Positions 1-6,859 of a stretch of DNA of 29,226 nucleotides are shown piece after piece. A model generated the notes under the pieces. That model was not told the DNA's origin, did no database searches, and worked only from the letters and a program-made list of their open reading frames with translations. Positions within the stretch are counted from its first letter, which is position 1. Each line of letters opens with the position of its first letter. The position numbers and the translations under genes are program-made. The stretch comes from Verrucomicrobia bacterium UBA7008 (GTDB lineage Bacteria; Verrucomicrobiota; Kiritimatiellia; RFP12; UBA1067): NCBI GenBank assembly GCA_002449695.1, contig DJXI01000016.1, positions 1 to 29,226 on the forward strand. Direction: 5' to 3'.

Positions 1-182
1 TCCGAGCAGCTGGGCTTTCGTTACCACTTCGCGCAATTCGTTCTGCTTCGCGCGTGAAATTGTTTTGTAGCTGATGAGAAATGTCTGTTTGTGGCTGGAG
101 GAGGTTTCCTTCCGACCACCTCGTGTCTGAAGGCGGGTCGTCTTACCTGCCGAAGGCAGCCTCTAAAGATGCTGACCCAACC

Positions 183-245
183 CTGAACAGCCGTTGAAAA
201 ACGCGAAGCGGCGGAGCGGTCGCGGGAGCCCAAACGCTCGGAGTT
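183..245 (-). repeat. Partial copy of the AACTCCGA...TCGGAGTT repeat family
   Basis: On the minus strand this stretch begins AACTCCGAG and later contains GCTTCGCG followed by GCTGTTCAG. The element at 2053 begins AACTCCGAC and contains GCTTCGCG followed by CTGTTCAG in the same order. The minus-strand frame reads N-S-E-R ... A-S-R-F-S, against N-S-D-G ... A-S-R-C-S at 2053. I see only one half of the palindrome here. Confidence 0.45.
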
Positions 246-295
246 GATAAATGTCAATGTTGGTTGGGGCCTCACCGCAATTTTTTTCTAGAGGG

Positions 296-345
296 GCTAG
301 ACCGCTCGCTTTGCTCGCTACGCTAGACCGCCCGCTTACGCGGGC
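296..345. repeat. Two-unit direct repeat with hairpin
   Basis: The decamer GCTAGACCGC occurs at 296-305 and 322-331, a 26-base period. The second unit ends in a small perfect hairpin: arms GCCCGC (330-335) and GCGGGC (340-345) around a TTAC loop. It may be part of the nearby REP-like cluster; function unknown. Confidence 0.5.
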
Positions 346-351
346 TATGTC

Positions 352-370
352 AAAAGGGGCAGACCCTTCT
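352..370 (-). repeat. REP-like palindrome, copy 1 (reverse orientation)
   Basis: Reverse complement AGAAGGGTCTGCCCCTTTT, one base different from the core at 770-788. Flanking bases also match the 2282 copy: an ATA-rich stretch before, and GACA after the CCCCTTTT. A small palindrome repeated next to a RAYT-type transposase remnant fits a REP family. Confidence 0.6.
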
Positions 371-450
371 ATATAAGCTCTACAGTATATGCTTGGCTGT
401 TGGCTGTGGGATGTGGTAGACCGGGGGAGTATGGGGACCTGATTCCCAGT

Positions 451-632
451 AAATTGCCACAGTAGCGGGAGTTTGTGATATACTGTTCGGCATGAGACGT
501 TGCAGGCTAGATCTTCCAAACCGGTGCTATCACCTGATCAGCCGCGTCGCCCACCGCGCGCTTGAGTCTGGAGGATTGCAAGCAGCGAATCGGAAGGGCC
601 GCTGTGACAAGGAAAAACTACTGTGGCAATTT
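451..632. repeat. 15-bp inverted repeat flanking the RAYT fragment
   Basis: AAATTGCCACAGTAG at 451-465 is perfectly inverted at 618-632. A partial direct copy of the right arm (ACTGTGGCAAT) follows at 633-643. The arms enclose the promoter and the recognisable transposase start, so they may be ends of a small mobile or palindromic element. Confidence 0.5.
476..484 (+). promoter_or_regulatory. Extended -10 promoter TGATATACT
   Basis: TG (476-477), one spacer base, then TATACT (479-484). It lies 7 nt before the ATG at 492, so transcription should begin at or within a base or two of that codon. This is one of eight identical copies in the window. Confidence 0.6.
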
Positions 633-800
633 ACTGTGGCAATCAAGTCTGCCCCTGTTGGCTCTGCCAAAGAAGCCCAAGTCGCCGTTGCAGCGCTACA
701 GGCTTCTGCGCAAGGGGAAGGATGTTCTGGCATGAATGCAGACACAGCATATACAGTTAATCTTATACAGAAGGGTCTGACCCTTTTAATTTTGGTCTGA
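492..800 (+). pseudogene. Remnant of a REP-associated (IS200-like Y1) transposase
   Basis: The first 21 or so residues (M-R-R-C-R-L-D-L-P-N ... H-L-I-S-R-V-A-H-R) match the N-terminus that I know from RAYT / transposase_IS200-like proteins, where this segment forms the first strand of the Y1 nuclease fold. After about residue 22 the resemblance ends. The catalytic HxH motif and the tyrosine are absent, and the remaining frame (to 800) runs through repeat DNA. A full RAYT would be roughly 150-250 residues or more, so this is a broken gene, probably deleted after its start. It has a TGATATACT promoter 7 nt upstream and lies among REP-like palindromes, which is the usual RAYT context. The family rests on the short N-terminal match only. 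Confidence 0.5.
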
Positions 801-813
801 CCCTTTTAATTTT
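770..813 (+). repeat. REP-like palindrome, copy 2, with a 20-bp tandem duplication
   Basis: The palindrome AAGGGTC-T-GACCCTT (771-785) begins the copy. A 20-bp unit, GGTCTGACCCTTTTAATTTT, is present twice back to back (774-793 and 794-813). The same core, one base changed, is at 352-370 (inverted) and 2282-2300. The repeat ends just before the WG-repeat gene. Confidence 0.7.
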
Positions 814-831
814 AATTTTAGGAATATGACT

Positions 832-1776
832 ATGCCTTTGCCGTTTCCAAAGTCACATAAGTGGGGTTATGTAGATGAGTCGGGAATTTTCTGCATCCCA
901 CCGCAGTATGATTCAGCAGGCACGTTTAATGATGGTCGTGCAGTTGTAGCGCATAATGGGGCCAAGGGTGTTATTGATACTGCCAACAAAGTCGTTGTTC
1001 CTTTTGAGTATTCGGACATCACGGATTTTGTGGACGGCTTTGCCATGGGGAAAAGGGAAAACGGTTCGTCTTGGGTTGTAGTTGACGAGAACGGAACCTT
1101 GCTTGCTTCATGTGAATGGGGTTGGAATCTGGGGAGTGGAATGTTTGCCATGTTGAGGAGCGATGGTTATGTTGTGACGGATGCAAAAGGTGCGGCAGCA
1201 AGTGATTCCTGCTATGAAGACGTTCTAGGATTTGTGGGAGGCGACAGACAGATGCTCCACTGTAGAAGGAATAGCTTCTTCTGCATAGAGAAATTGCAAT
1301 GGGCTGTCGATGGTCATTCTGTCGTACAGAAATTTGATTTTGATTTGATGTATGGGTTCTGTAACGGAAGGTCCATTGTCTGCAAGAACAATCGTGAAGG
1401 TGTTGTTGATCTCGAAGGAAACGTTGTCGTTCCTATTGTGTTTGACGAAGTCCAGAGAATTGATGATACAATCGAGAGGTTTGTTCTTGTCAAGAAAAGT
1501 GGGGCCGATGGATTCTGCTTTTTTGAGATAGACACGGGACGTGTGCTTGACTTTGTCGTTGAGGATGCTTTCTGCGTTTCCAGCTGCGGTGAATCCCTCT
1601 ATTGGATCTTGCAGAACGGCATGTGGTCTGTGCTCGATTCAGACTTCCACGTTAGGGTTCAGCATGTTGGAGATTTTGCGGAGCAAATGACGGAGACCGC
1701 TGTGTTGGTTGGGCGGTTTGGCTCTTGGAAGTATTATATTTCAAGTGGCCTGGCGCTTCGTTGCGTCCCAAGTTGA
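832..1776 (+). CDS. WG-repeat protein
   Basis: A 314-residue protein, or 316 if the ATG at 826 is used; I prefer 832 because the AGGA at 820-823 lies 8 nt from it. It contains WG (KWG) beta-rich repeats: 'KWGYVDESG' near residue 10, 'KGVIDTANKVVVPFEY' near 45, 'WVVVDENG' near 85 and 'EGVVDLEGNVVVPIVFDEV' near 190, each with the usual pattern of a G-[YV]-[VI]-D strand, a turn, then V-[VI]-P. No signal peptide or membrane segment is visible, so it is probably cytoplasmic. WG repeats are thought to mediate binding, and no enzyme function follows. The gene is clearly lower in GC than most of the window and is bracketed by REP-like palindromes, which suggests recent acquisition. It stands alone and no partner gene is evident. 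Confidence 0.8.
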   Translation: MPLPFPKSHKWGYVDESGIFCIPPQYDSAGTFNDGRAVVAHNGAKGVIDTANKVVVPFEYSDITDFVDGFAMGKRENGSSWVVVDENGTLLASCEWGWNLGSGMFAMLRSDGYVVTDAKGAAASDSCYEDVLGFVGGDRQMLHCRRNSFFCIEKLQWAVDGHSVVQKFDFDLMYGFCNGRSIVCKNNREGVVDLEGNVVVPIVFDEVQRIDDTIERFVLVKKSGADGFCFFEIDTGRVLDFVVEDAFCVSSCGESLYWILQNGMWSVLDSDFHVRVQHVGDFAEQMTETAVLVGRFGSWKYYISSGLALRCVPS

Positions 1777-1803
1777 TAGTTGTGTGTATATGAGAATCCC
1801 AAG

Positions 1804-2121
1804 ATGAAAAAATGGAGGATAGTCATTGCCAGCGTGGCCGCGCTACTGCTTGCGGCGATGGTTGTGGTTGTGCTGCGCAACCATCGGCAGCCGCTGCCGT
1901 TGCCTGAGCTGCCGGCTGCGCCAGCAGAAGTGCGCGTGAGGGCGATAGAGGCGAAGTCTGGCACCGGCAAGCCGGTCGATGCCGCTGCAGCGTCCGCCGC
2001 CGTCGCGATTGGACGCGGCGATCAAGCGGATAAAGGGTCGGGAGGATATTGGAACTCCGACGGCTGGCAAAGAGACTTCACTAACGTTGCGCCCTCTGCT
2101 TCGCGCTGTTCAGCCGCATGA
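1804..2121 (+). CDS. Small single-pass membrane protein, 3' end built from a repeat
   Basis: An ORF of 105 residues. The ATG at 1804 begins M-K-K-W, followed by a hydrophobic segment (about residues 5-22) and then R-N-H-R: an N-terminal membrane anchor or uncleaved signal. The rest is Ala/Pro-rich and low-complexity. A further upstream in-frame ATG (1780) would only add a polar leader. From residue 84 (N-S-D-G...) to the stop, the protein is encoded by the palindromic repeat at 2053-2259, so the original C-terminus has probably been replaced. There is no close Shine-Dalgarno. I recognise no family; it may be a decaying gene. Confidence 0.45.
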   Translation: MKKWRIVIASVAALLLAAMVVVVLRNHRQPLPLPELPAAPAEVRVRAIEAKSGTGKPVDAAAASAAVAIGRGDQADKGSGGYWNSDGWQRDFTNVAPSASRCSAA

Positions 2122-2259
2122 AATTCGCAGCGACAGCTTGGGGGGCTGGGGGCGGTGCCCCCAGATAAAGAAAGCATAGTAGGAGGCAATAATCGCGGTT
2201 TCGCGACGCGGAGCTAAGGCGAAGTGGCAACGGAGCCAATTTTTTCAACCGTCGGAGTT
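2053..2259. repeat. 207-bp element with 11-bp inverted ends
   Basis: AACTCCGACGG (2053-2063) is perfectly inverted at 2249-2259. Inside lies a strong hairpin, CTGGGGGC (2146-2153), loop GGT, GCCCCCAG (2157-2164). The left part shares AACTCCGA and then CTAACG-Y-TGCGCC-Y-TCTG with the insert in leuS, and GCTTCGCG...CTGTTCAG with the minus strand at 183-245. The size and inverted ends resemble a MITE or large palindromic repeat. It overlaps the end of the preceding ORF. Confidence 0.6.
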
Positions 2260-2281
2260 TCTCAAAAGTTCTACATGATAC

Positions 2282-2300
2282 AGAAGGGGCTGACCCTTTT
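2282..2300 (+). repeat. REP-like palindrome, copy 3
   Basis: AGAAGGGGCTGACCCTTTT, one base from the copy at 770-788 and preceded by a similar ATACAG/ATGATACAG flank. It marks the right edge of the lower-GC accessory patch, about 60 bases before the glyS promoter. Confidence 0.6.
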
Positions 2301-2361
2301 GACACTCGCAGCACCGCTGAGATGCCGGCCAAAGCCGCTTGCGCGGGCGGGGGTGAAATTA

Positions 2362-2370
2362 TGATATACT
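2362..2370 (+). promoter_or_regulatory. Extended -10 promoter of glyS
   Basis: TG (2362-2363), A, TATACT (2365-2370), 11 nt before the glyS ATG at 2382. No good -35 box is visible. The predicted start of transcription leaves a leader of only about 5 nt. The upstream in-frame ATG at 2361 overlaps this box and would be read M-I-Y-Y-S-P-I-M; it cannot be on the mRNA if this promoter is used. Confidence 0.75.
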
Positions 2371-2381
2371 ATTCACCCATT

Positions 2382-3965
2382 ATGGCAGAAGAGAACAAAT
2401 CATCGCTGGATGCGCTCAGCGCCCTCGCTAAGCGCAGGGGATTCATCTATCATTCGTCGGAAATCTACGGCGGCATGCCCGGCTTCTGGGACTACGGTCC
2501 CCTGGGCTGCGAGCTGAAGCAGAACGTCAAGGCGGCGTGGTGGCAGTTCACCGTGCGCGGCCGCGAGGACGTGGCGGGGCTCGACGCGACGATCATCATG
2601 CACCCGAAGATCTGGAAGGCGTCGGGTCACCTCGATACGTTCGCCGACCCGATGACGATGTGCAAGGACTGCAAGAAGCTGATGCGCGCCGACCAGATCA
2701 AGGACATCTACGCCGAGCAGAAGAAAAAGCCGCAGCCGAAGGTGCCGGGCAGCGACTTCTTCTGCCCGCACTGCGGCGGCGAGCTCACCGAGCCCAAGCC
2801 GTTCAACCTGATGTTCAAGACGATCGTCGGCCCGATCGACGACCCGTCGAACGTCGCCTACCTCCGTCCCGAGACGGCGCAGGCGATCTTCGCGCAGTTC
2901 CTGAACGTCCTCGCGACGAGCCGCCAGACGGTGCCGTTCGGCATCGCGCAGATGGGCAAGAGCTTCCGCAACGAGGTGACGCCGCGCAACTACATCTTCC
3001 GTTCGCGCGAGTTCGAGCAGATGGAGCTCGAGTTCTTCATCCGCCCCGACGAGGCGGTGGAGCTGCTGCACGGCCACGTCGTCACGCTCGCCGACAATCC
3101 CGACCTGAACGGCCCCGTGCAGGACGACTGGGGCTGGGAGGTCTGGCACAAGTACTGGGTCGAGCAGCGCAAGAAGTTCCTGAACGCGGTGGGCCTGCCG
3201 ACGGAACGCTTCGTCGAATACTGGCAGAAGCCGGACGAGCTCGCGCACTACGCGCGCGCCTGCGTCGACATCGAGTACGACTTCCCGTTCGGTCGCCAGG
3301 AGCTCGAGGGCATCGCGGCGCGCAGCGACTTCGACCTGACGCAGCACCAGAAGCATTCCGGCGTGCCGCAGACGGTCTTCGACGATCCTCTCAAGCAGGC
3401 GGCGAAGAAGCTCGACGACGCGGCGAAGGCGGCGTTTATCGCGAAGGTGCAGGCCGACTGGGTCGCGCGCGGCAAGGACGCGCTCGCGGCCGAGAAGTTC
3501 TGCAGGGACCTCTTCGACGGCAAGTACGTGCCGCACGTGATCGAGCCGTCGGCGGGCGTGGACCGGCTGATGCTCGCGCTCCTGTGCGAAGCGTACGAGG
3601 AGCAGACGCTGAAGGACGAGAAGGGCAAGGACGACGTGCGCACGGTCCTCCACTTCTCGCCGAAGGTGGCGCCCGTCAAGGCCGCGATCTTCCCGCTCAT
3701 CAAGAAGGACGAGGCGCAGATGAAGTTCGCGCGCGACCTCTTCGAGAAGCTGCGCCGCAAGGTCAACGTGCAGTGGGACGTCTCGGGCGCGATCGGCCGC
3801 CGCTACCGCCGCCAGGACGAGGCGGGCACCCCGTGGTGCATCACGGTCGACGCGCAGACGGTCGAGGACGGCACGTTCACGGTGCGCGAGCGCGATTCGA
3901 TGGCGCAGACGCGCATGACGTACGAGCAGTTCCTCGCGATGATGTACGCGGCGCTCGAATTCTAA
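2382..3965 (+). CDS. glyS: Glycyl-tRNA synthetase, single-chain class II type
   Basis: A 527-residue enzyme that charges tRNA-Gly with glycine using ATP, of the alpha2 single-polypeptide type rather than the split GlyQ/GlyS type. The N-terminal 'RRGFIYHSSEIYGG...WDYGPLG' is typical. A zinc-ribbon-like insert has C-x2-C near residue 93 and C-x2-C near 127. Class II motif 2 is 'FRNEVTPRNYIFRSREF' from residue 195, motif 3 is 'GVDRLMLALL' near residue 392, and an anticodon-binding domain follows ('KVAPVKAAIFPL', 'GRRYRRQDEAGTPWCITVD'). The ATG at 2382 is chosen because of the promoter position; the longer reading from 2361 or 2322 reads through the promoter. No Shine-Dalgarno precedes it, consistent with a near-leaderless mRNA. 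A glycosyltransferase gene starts 3 nt after its stop. Confidence 0.95.
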   Translation: MAEENKSSLDALSALAKRRGFIYHSSEIYGGMPGFWDYGPLGCELKQNVKAAWWQFTVRGREDVAGLDATIIMHPKIWKASGHLDTFADPMTMCKDCKKLMRADQIKDIYAEQKKKPQPKVPGSDFFCPHCGGELTEPKPFNLMFKTIVGPIDDPSNVAYLRPETAQAIFAQFLNVLATSRQTVPFGIAQMGKSFRNEVTPRNYIFRSREFEQMELEFFIRPDEAVELLHGHVVTLADNPDLNGPVQDDWGWEVWHKYWVEQRKKFLNAVGLPTERFVEYWQKPDELAHYARACVDIEYDFPFGRQELEGIAARSDFDLTQHQKHSGVPQTVFDDPLKQAAKKLDDAAKAAFIAKVQADWVARGKDALAAEKFCRDLFDGKYVPHVIEPSAGVDRLMLALLCEAYEEQTLKDEKGKDDVRTVLHFSPKVAPVKAAIFPLIKKDEAQMKFARDLFEKLRRKVNVQWDVSGAIGRRYRRQDEAGTPWCITVDAQTVEDGTFTVRERDSMAQTRMTYEQFLAMMYAALEF

Positions 3966-3968
3966 GAT

Positions 3969-5795
3969 GTGACAAAGCGCGAAGAAAAATGGGCAGCGGT
4001 CCGGGAGAGGGTCGGCGACGGCCGTCTGTCGGTCGTGCTGCCCGTTTTCAATCTCGCGGACACGATCGTCGCGAACCTGCGCGCGACGGCCGCGCTCTTT
4101 GCGGCGCACGGCGTGCGCGCGGAACTCGTGCCGGTCGACGACGGCTCGACGGACGGCACGCGCGCGGCGCTCGCGGGCGCGGCCGCGGCGCTCGCCGAAT
4201 TTAAGCCGACCGTCGTCCTCCGCCCCGTCCTGCTGGAGAGGAACGGCGGCAAGGGCGCGGCGCTGCGGGCCGGGTTCGACGCCTCGACGGGCGCGTACGT
4301 GATGCTGCTCGACGGCGATCTCGACATCCACCCGAAGCAGACGCCGTACTTCTTCGAGGCGATGGCGCGGCAGGGCGCGGACGTCGTGATCGGCTCGAAG
4401 CGCCATCCGCGCTCGGTCGTCCAGTACCCGTGGCACCGGCGGATCGTGAGCTGGGTCTACTTCACGCTCGTGCGGCTCTTCGTCGGGCTGCCGATCACCG
4501 ACACCCAGACGGGCATGAAGCTCTTCAAGCGCGCGGTCCTCGGCGAAGCGCTCGCGCGCATGCTCGTCAAGACGTACGCGTTCGACCTGGAGCTGCTGGC
4601 GATCGCGCACCAGCGCGGCGCGAAGATCGCGGAAGCGCCCGTGCGGATCAGGTTCGGCTCGAAGTTCGGCGCGCTCAAGGTGCGCACCGTCCGGACGATG
4701 GCGCTCGATTCGCTCGCCGTCTTCTACCGGCTGAAGATCCTGAAGTATTACGCCAAGGCGGAAGCGCCGCGGAAGCTCGCCGTGCCGCCGCGCGTCTCGA
4801 TTATCATCGCCTGCCCCGGCGACAGCTGGATGCTCCAGGAGTGCCTGCGGGCGATCGCGGCGCAGACCTACCGCAATTTCGAGGTGATCGTGCTGCCGGA
4901 TGAGGCGGGTGTGGTCGAGCGCAGTTCGGCCATCTCCACGATCCCCACCGGGAAGGTGCGGCCGGCGGAGAAGCGCAACATCGGCATCCGGGCGGCGAAG
5001 GGCGAAATCGTCGCGTTCATCGACGACGACGCCTACCCCGACGCGCACTGGCTCGAATACGCCGTCAAGTATTTCGGCGACGAGACGATCGGCGCGGTGG
5101 GCGGCCCGGGCGTGACGCCGCCGAACGATCCCTACCTCGCGCAGATCGGCGGGCGCGTCTACGACAACCCGCTCGTGAGCGGCACCTACCGCTACCGCTA
5201 CAGGGCCGGCGGCGTGCGGCGCGACGTGGACGACTACCCGAGCTGCAACCTGTTCGTGCGCACGTCGCTGCTCCGGAAGATCGGCGGCTACCGCACCGAT
5301 TTCTGGCCGGGCGAGGATACGCTGCTGTGCAAGGACATCATCGACGCGGGCGCGCGCATCGTCTACGACCCGTGGGTGATCGTCTACCACCACCGCCGCG
5401 CGCTCCTGGGCGCGCACCTCAGGCAGCTCGGCCGCTACGCATTCCACCGCGGCTACTTCGTCAAGCGCTATCCCTCGAACTCGCGGCATCTCGCGTATTT
5501 CGTGCCGTCGGCGTTCGTCCTCTACCTCTTCGTCTGGGCGATCCTCGTCATCCTGCCGCAGCCGAACGTCATTTCGGTGGAGGCGTACTGCCTCTGGATG
5601 GCCGCCGTGTCGCTGCCGATGCTCGCGTACATCCTGCTCGTCGCGCTCACGTCGTTTTCGTTCAATCCCGTGACGTGGCTCGCCACGGTCGCGGGCGTCG
5701 TCGCCACGCACGTCACCTACGGCGTCCGCTTCGTCGGCGGGCTCCTCGCGCAGCGCGCGCCGTGCGAATTCATCGGAAAGGACCACGCGTCATGA
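3969..5795 (+). CDS. Double-domain family 2 glycosyltransferase with C-terminal membrane segments
   Basis: A 608-residue protein from a GTG start; the ATG two bases upstream is followed at once by a stop. Domain 1 (about residues 18-250) resembles dolichyl-phosphate glucosyl/mannosyltransferases: 'VVLPVFNLADTIVANL', 'VPVDDGSTDGT', 'GGKGAALRAGF' and the D-x-D region 'LLDGDLDIHP' near 115. Domain 2 (about 273-500) is a second GT2: 'PRVSIIIACPGDSW', 'AEKRNIGIRAAKGEIVAFIDDDAYPD' near 335-355, and 'WPGEDTLLCKDI'. Three hydrophobic stretches follow (about 510-530, 545-565, 572-595), so it should sit on the inner membrane, probably making lipid-linked or surface glycans; the sugars cannot be told. 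Residues 315-323 (V-V-E-R-S-S-A-I-S) come from a palindromic repeat also found in leuS. It starts 3 nt after glyS and overlaps the HNH gene by ATGA. Confidence 0.85.
   Translation: MTKREEKWAAVRERVGDGRLSVVLPVFNLADTIVANLRATAALFAAHGVRAELVPVDDGSTDGTRAALAGAAAALAEFKPTVVLRPVLLERNGGKGAALRAGFDASTGAYVMLLDGDLDIHPKQTPYFFEAMARQGADVVIGSKRHPRSVVQYPWHRRIVSWVYFTLVRLFVGLPITDTQTGMKLFKRAVLGEALARMLVKTYAFDLELLAIAHQRGAKIAEAPVRIRFGSKFGALKVRTVRTMALDSLAVFYRLKILKYYAKAEAPRKLAVPPRVSIIIACPGDSWMLQECLRAIAAQTYRNFEVIVLPDEAGVVERSSAISTIPTGKVRPAEKRNIGIRAAKGEIVAFIDDDAYPDAHWLEYAVKYFGDETIGAVGGPGVTPPNDPYLAQIGGRVYDNPLVSGTYRYRYRAGGVRRDVDDYPSCNLFVRTSLLRKIGGYRTDFWPGEDTLLCKDIIDAGARIVYDPWVIVYHHRRALLGAHLRQLGRYAFHRGYFVKRYPSNSRHLAYFVPSAFVLYLFVWAILVILPQPNVISVEAYCLWMAAVSLPMLAYILLVALTSFSFNPVTWLATVAGVVATHVTYGVRFVGGLLAQRAPCEFIGKDHAS
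4912..4937 (+). repeat. In-frame palindromic repeat inside the glycosyltransferase
   Basis: A 26-bp stretch with arms TGGTCGAGC and GTTCGGCCA around GCA. It matches 24 of 26 bases of 28477-28502 in leuS and uses the same reading frame, giving V-V-E-R-S-S-A-I-S here and V-A-E-R-S-S-A-I-S there. It lies between the expected strand 'VIVLPDE' and 'IPTGKVRPAEKRN' of the second GT domain, a surface loop. Confidence 0.75.
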
Positions 5796-6106
5796 GCGAC
5801 TGGATCGACATCCCGGCGGACCCCGTCCACGTCAAGCGCGAGCGTCAGCGCGCGCGCGAGCTGCGCCAGACCGACTGGTGGCGCGCGCAGCTCCAGAAGG
5901 GCGTCTGCCACTACTGCGGCCGGACGGTCGGCGCGGCGAACCTGACGATGGACCACGTCATCCCGGTCGCGCGCGGCGGCCGGTCGGTGCGCTCCAACTG
6001 CGTGCCGTGCTGCAAGGCGTGCAACAACGCGAAGAAGGCGACGACGCCCGCCGAGCAGATTCTCGACAAGCTGTTCGGCGCGGGCGACGCCGCCTCGCCG
6101 GTCTGA
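5792..6106 (+). CDS. HNH endonuclease-family protein
   Basis: A 104-residue protein. The HNH / beta-beta-alpha metal core is complete: C-H-Y-C-G near residue 34, 'LTMDHVIPVARGG' (catalytic D-H) near 50-62, 'SNCVPCCKACNNAK' with the second Cys pair and the Asn near 68-81. Such small stand-alone HNH proteins are nucleases or nicking enzymes; the target is unknown. The ATG overlaps the stop of the upstream glycosyltransferase (ATGA), so translation is probably coupled. It could be a generic DNA-processing enzyme carried in this operon; there are no phage or restriction genes beside it. Confidence 0.85.
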   Translation: MSDWIDIPADPVHVKRERQRARELRQTDWWRAQLQKGVCHYCGRTVGAANLTMDHVIPVARGGRSVRSNCVPCCKACNNAKKATTPAEQILDKLFGAGDAASPV

Positions 6107-6129
6107 GGCCGGGCGGAGAAAGGAGCGAT

Positions 6130-6621
6130 ATGGAAAGGAAGTTCGAGATCCGGACGGCGCAGCTGAAGGACGCGGAGCAGATCTTCGCGCTCGTCCACCT
6201 CAACCGCGACCAGCTCGTGCCGCGTTCAATGGGGAACATCGTCGAGAACATCGACCGCTTCACCGTCGCGGCGATCGGCGGCGACATCGTCGGCTGCGCG
6301 ACGTACCAGATCCATCCCGAGATCGGCAAGAGCGAGGAGGCGACGGTGGAGGTGCAGTCCGTCGCCGTGCGCGCGCCGTACCGCCGGCGCGGCGTCGGGC
6401 GGGCGGTCGTCGAGGCGGTGATCCGCCGCGTCGCGCCGCTCGCGGTCAAGGACGTGGTCGTGCTGACGTTCGCTCCGGGATTCTTCCAGAAGCTCGGCTT
6501 CGAGACGATCGAGAAGACGCAGATCATGCACAAGCTCTACACGGGCTGCATCAACTGCACCAAGCACGCCGATCCGTTCACGTGCCCGGAGATCGCGATG
6601 CGCCGCCGCGCCGCCCTCTAG
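6130..6621 (+). CDS. GNAT acetyltransferase, short ArgA (N-acetylglutamate synthase)-like
   Basis: A 163-residue GNAT protein with a good Shine-Dalgarno (AAGGAG at 6119-6124) before the ATG. Key parts: 'EIRTAQLKDAEQIFALV' strand and helix at the N-terminus, 'VEVQSVAVRAPYRRRGVGRAVVEAVI' (acetyl-CoA pyrophosphate loop R-x-x-G-x-G near residues 84-92), and 'FAPGFFQKLGFETI'. The C-terminal tail 'GCINCTKHADPFTCPEIAM' (about 137-157) is like the cysteine-containing tail that I know from single-domain N-acetylglutamate synthases, the first step of arginine synthesis. The N-terminal kinase-like domain of classic ArgA is absent. No other arginine genes are in the window, so the role is inferred from the tail. 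It follows the HNH gene by 23 nt and precedes the tRNA-Pro promoter. Confidence 0.75.
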   Translation: MERKFEIRTAQLKDAEQIFALVHLNRDQLVPRSMGNIVENIDRFTVAAIGGDIVGCATYQIHPEIGKSEEATVEVQSVAVRAPYRRRGVGRAVVEAVIRRVAPLAVKDVVVLTFAPGFFQKLGFETIEKTQIMHKLYTGCINCTKHADPFTCPEIAMRRRAAL

Positions 6622-6639
6622 CGCAGAGCGGGGAATATT

Positions 6640-6648
6640 TGATATACT
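6640..6648 (+). promoter_or_regulatory. Extended -10 promoter of tRNA-Pro
   Basis: TG (6640-6641), A, TATACT (6643-6648), 16 nt before the first base of the tRNA. This gives an expected pre-tRNA leader of about 10 nt. The same nonamer drives protein genes elsewhere, so it is a general housekeeping promoter and not specific to leaderless genes. Confidence 0.75.
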
Positions 6649-6664
6649 ACACGCCGTTTTAAGG

Positions 6665-6741
<77 letters not shown>

Positions 6742-6749
6742 TCTGAAAG

Positions 6750-6789
6750 TGCGTTTCACCCAATAAAATCAAGGGCCAAACGCATTTTT
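6750..6789 (+). terminator. Probable terminator after tRNA-Pro
   Basis: TGCGTTT (6750-6756) pairs with AAACGCA (6778-6784), and CCC (6759-6761) with GGG (6773-6775) inside; TTTTTC follows (6785-6790). The loop is A-rich. The position right after the tRNA suits termination. Confidence 0.55.
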
Positions 6790-6800
6790 CATTTTCTGCG

Positions 6801-6859
6801 TCATACACCTTCATACACCCCTATACACGTTAAAAACTGGGGTACACAATGGGGTGCAC
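6801..6859. other. Cluster of TACACC-type repeats downstream of tRNA-Pro (possible integrase arm sites)
   Basis: Decamers TCATACACCT (6801), TCATACACCC (6811) and CTATACACGT (6821) are spaced exactly 10 bases apart, and two inverted relatives GGGGTACAC (6839-6847) and GGGGTGCAC (6851-6859) follow 12 apart. A tRNA 3' end followed by such repeats is typical of tyrosine-integrase attachment regions. No integrase gene is present in the window, so this would be a vacant or decayed site. Confidence 0.35.

Larger units (their letters stand above)
1..475. other. Left-edge region without a confident gene
   Basis: I see no convincing gene here. The DNA is less GC-rich than the rest of the window and carries several short inverted and direct repeats, listed separately. 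A minus-strand reading frame (about 275 to 21) is open, but part of it is repeat DNA (183-245) and I recognise no domain. A second minus-strand frame, open from about 165 off the left edge, has coding-like composition but no start codon; it could be the end of a gene or decayed DNA. The region is best read as intergenic or accessory DNA. Confidence 0.4.

Noticed and set aside
541..735. The frame ending at 733-735 as the C-terminus of the RAYT in a shifted frame
   Set aside because: The residues are basic and Leu-rich but do not match RAYT C-termini that I know well enough to claim it.
771..813. The short tandem repeat as a CRISPR array
   Set aside because: The two 20-bp units are directly abutting with no spacers, there are no cas genes, and the core is a palindrome typical of REP elements.
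2400..5786. A 1128-codon open frame on the minus strand opposite glyS and the glycosyltransferase
   Set aside because: It is an antisense shadow caused by high GC and strong codon bias; the protein is Arg/Asp/His-rich low complexity, and the plus strand encodes clearly recognised families over the same bases. The long frames opposite ilvD, the kinase/araD, the aminotransferase and other genes are rejected for the same reason.
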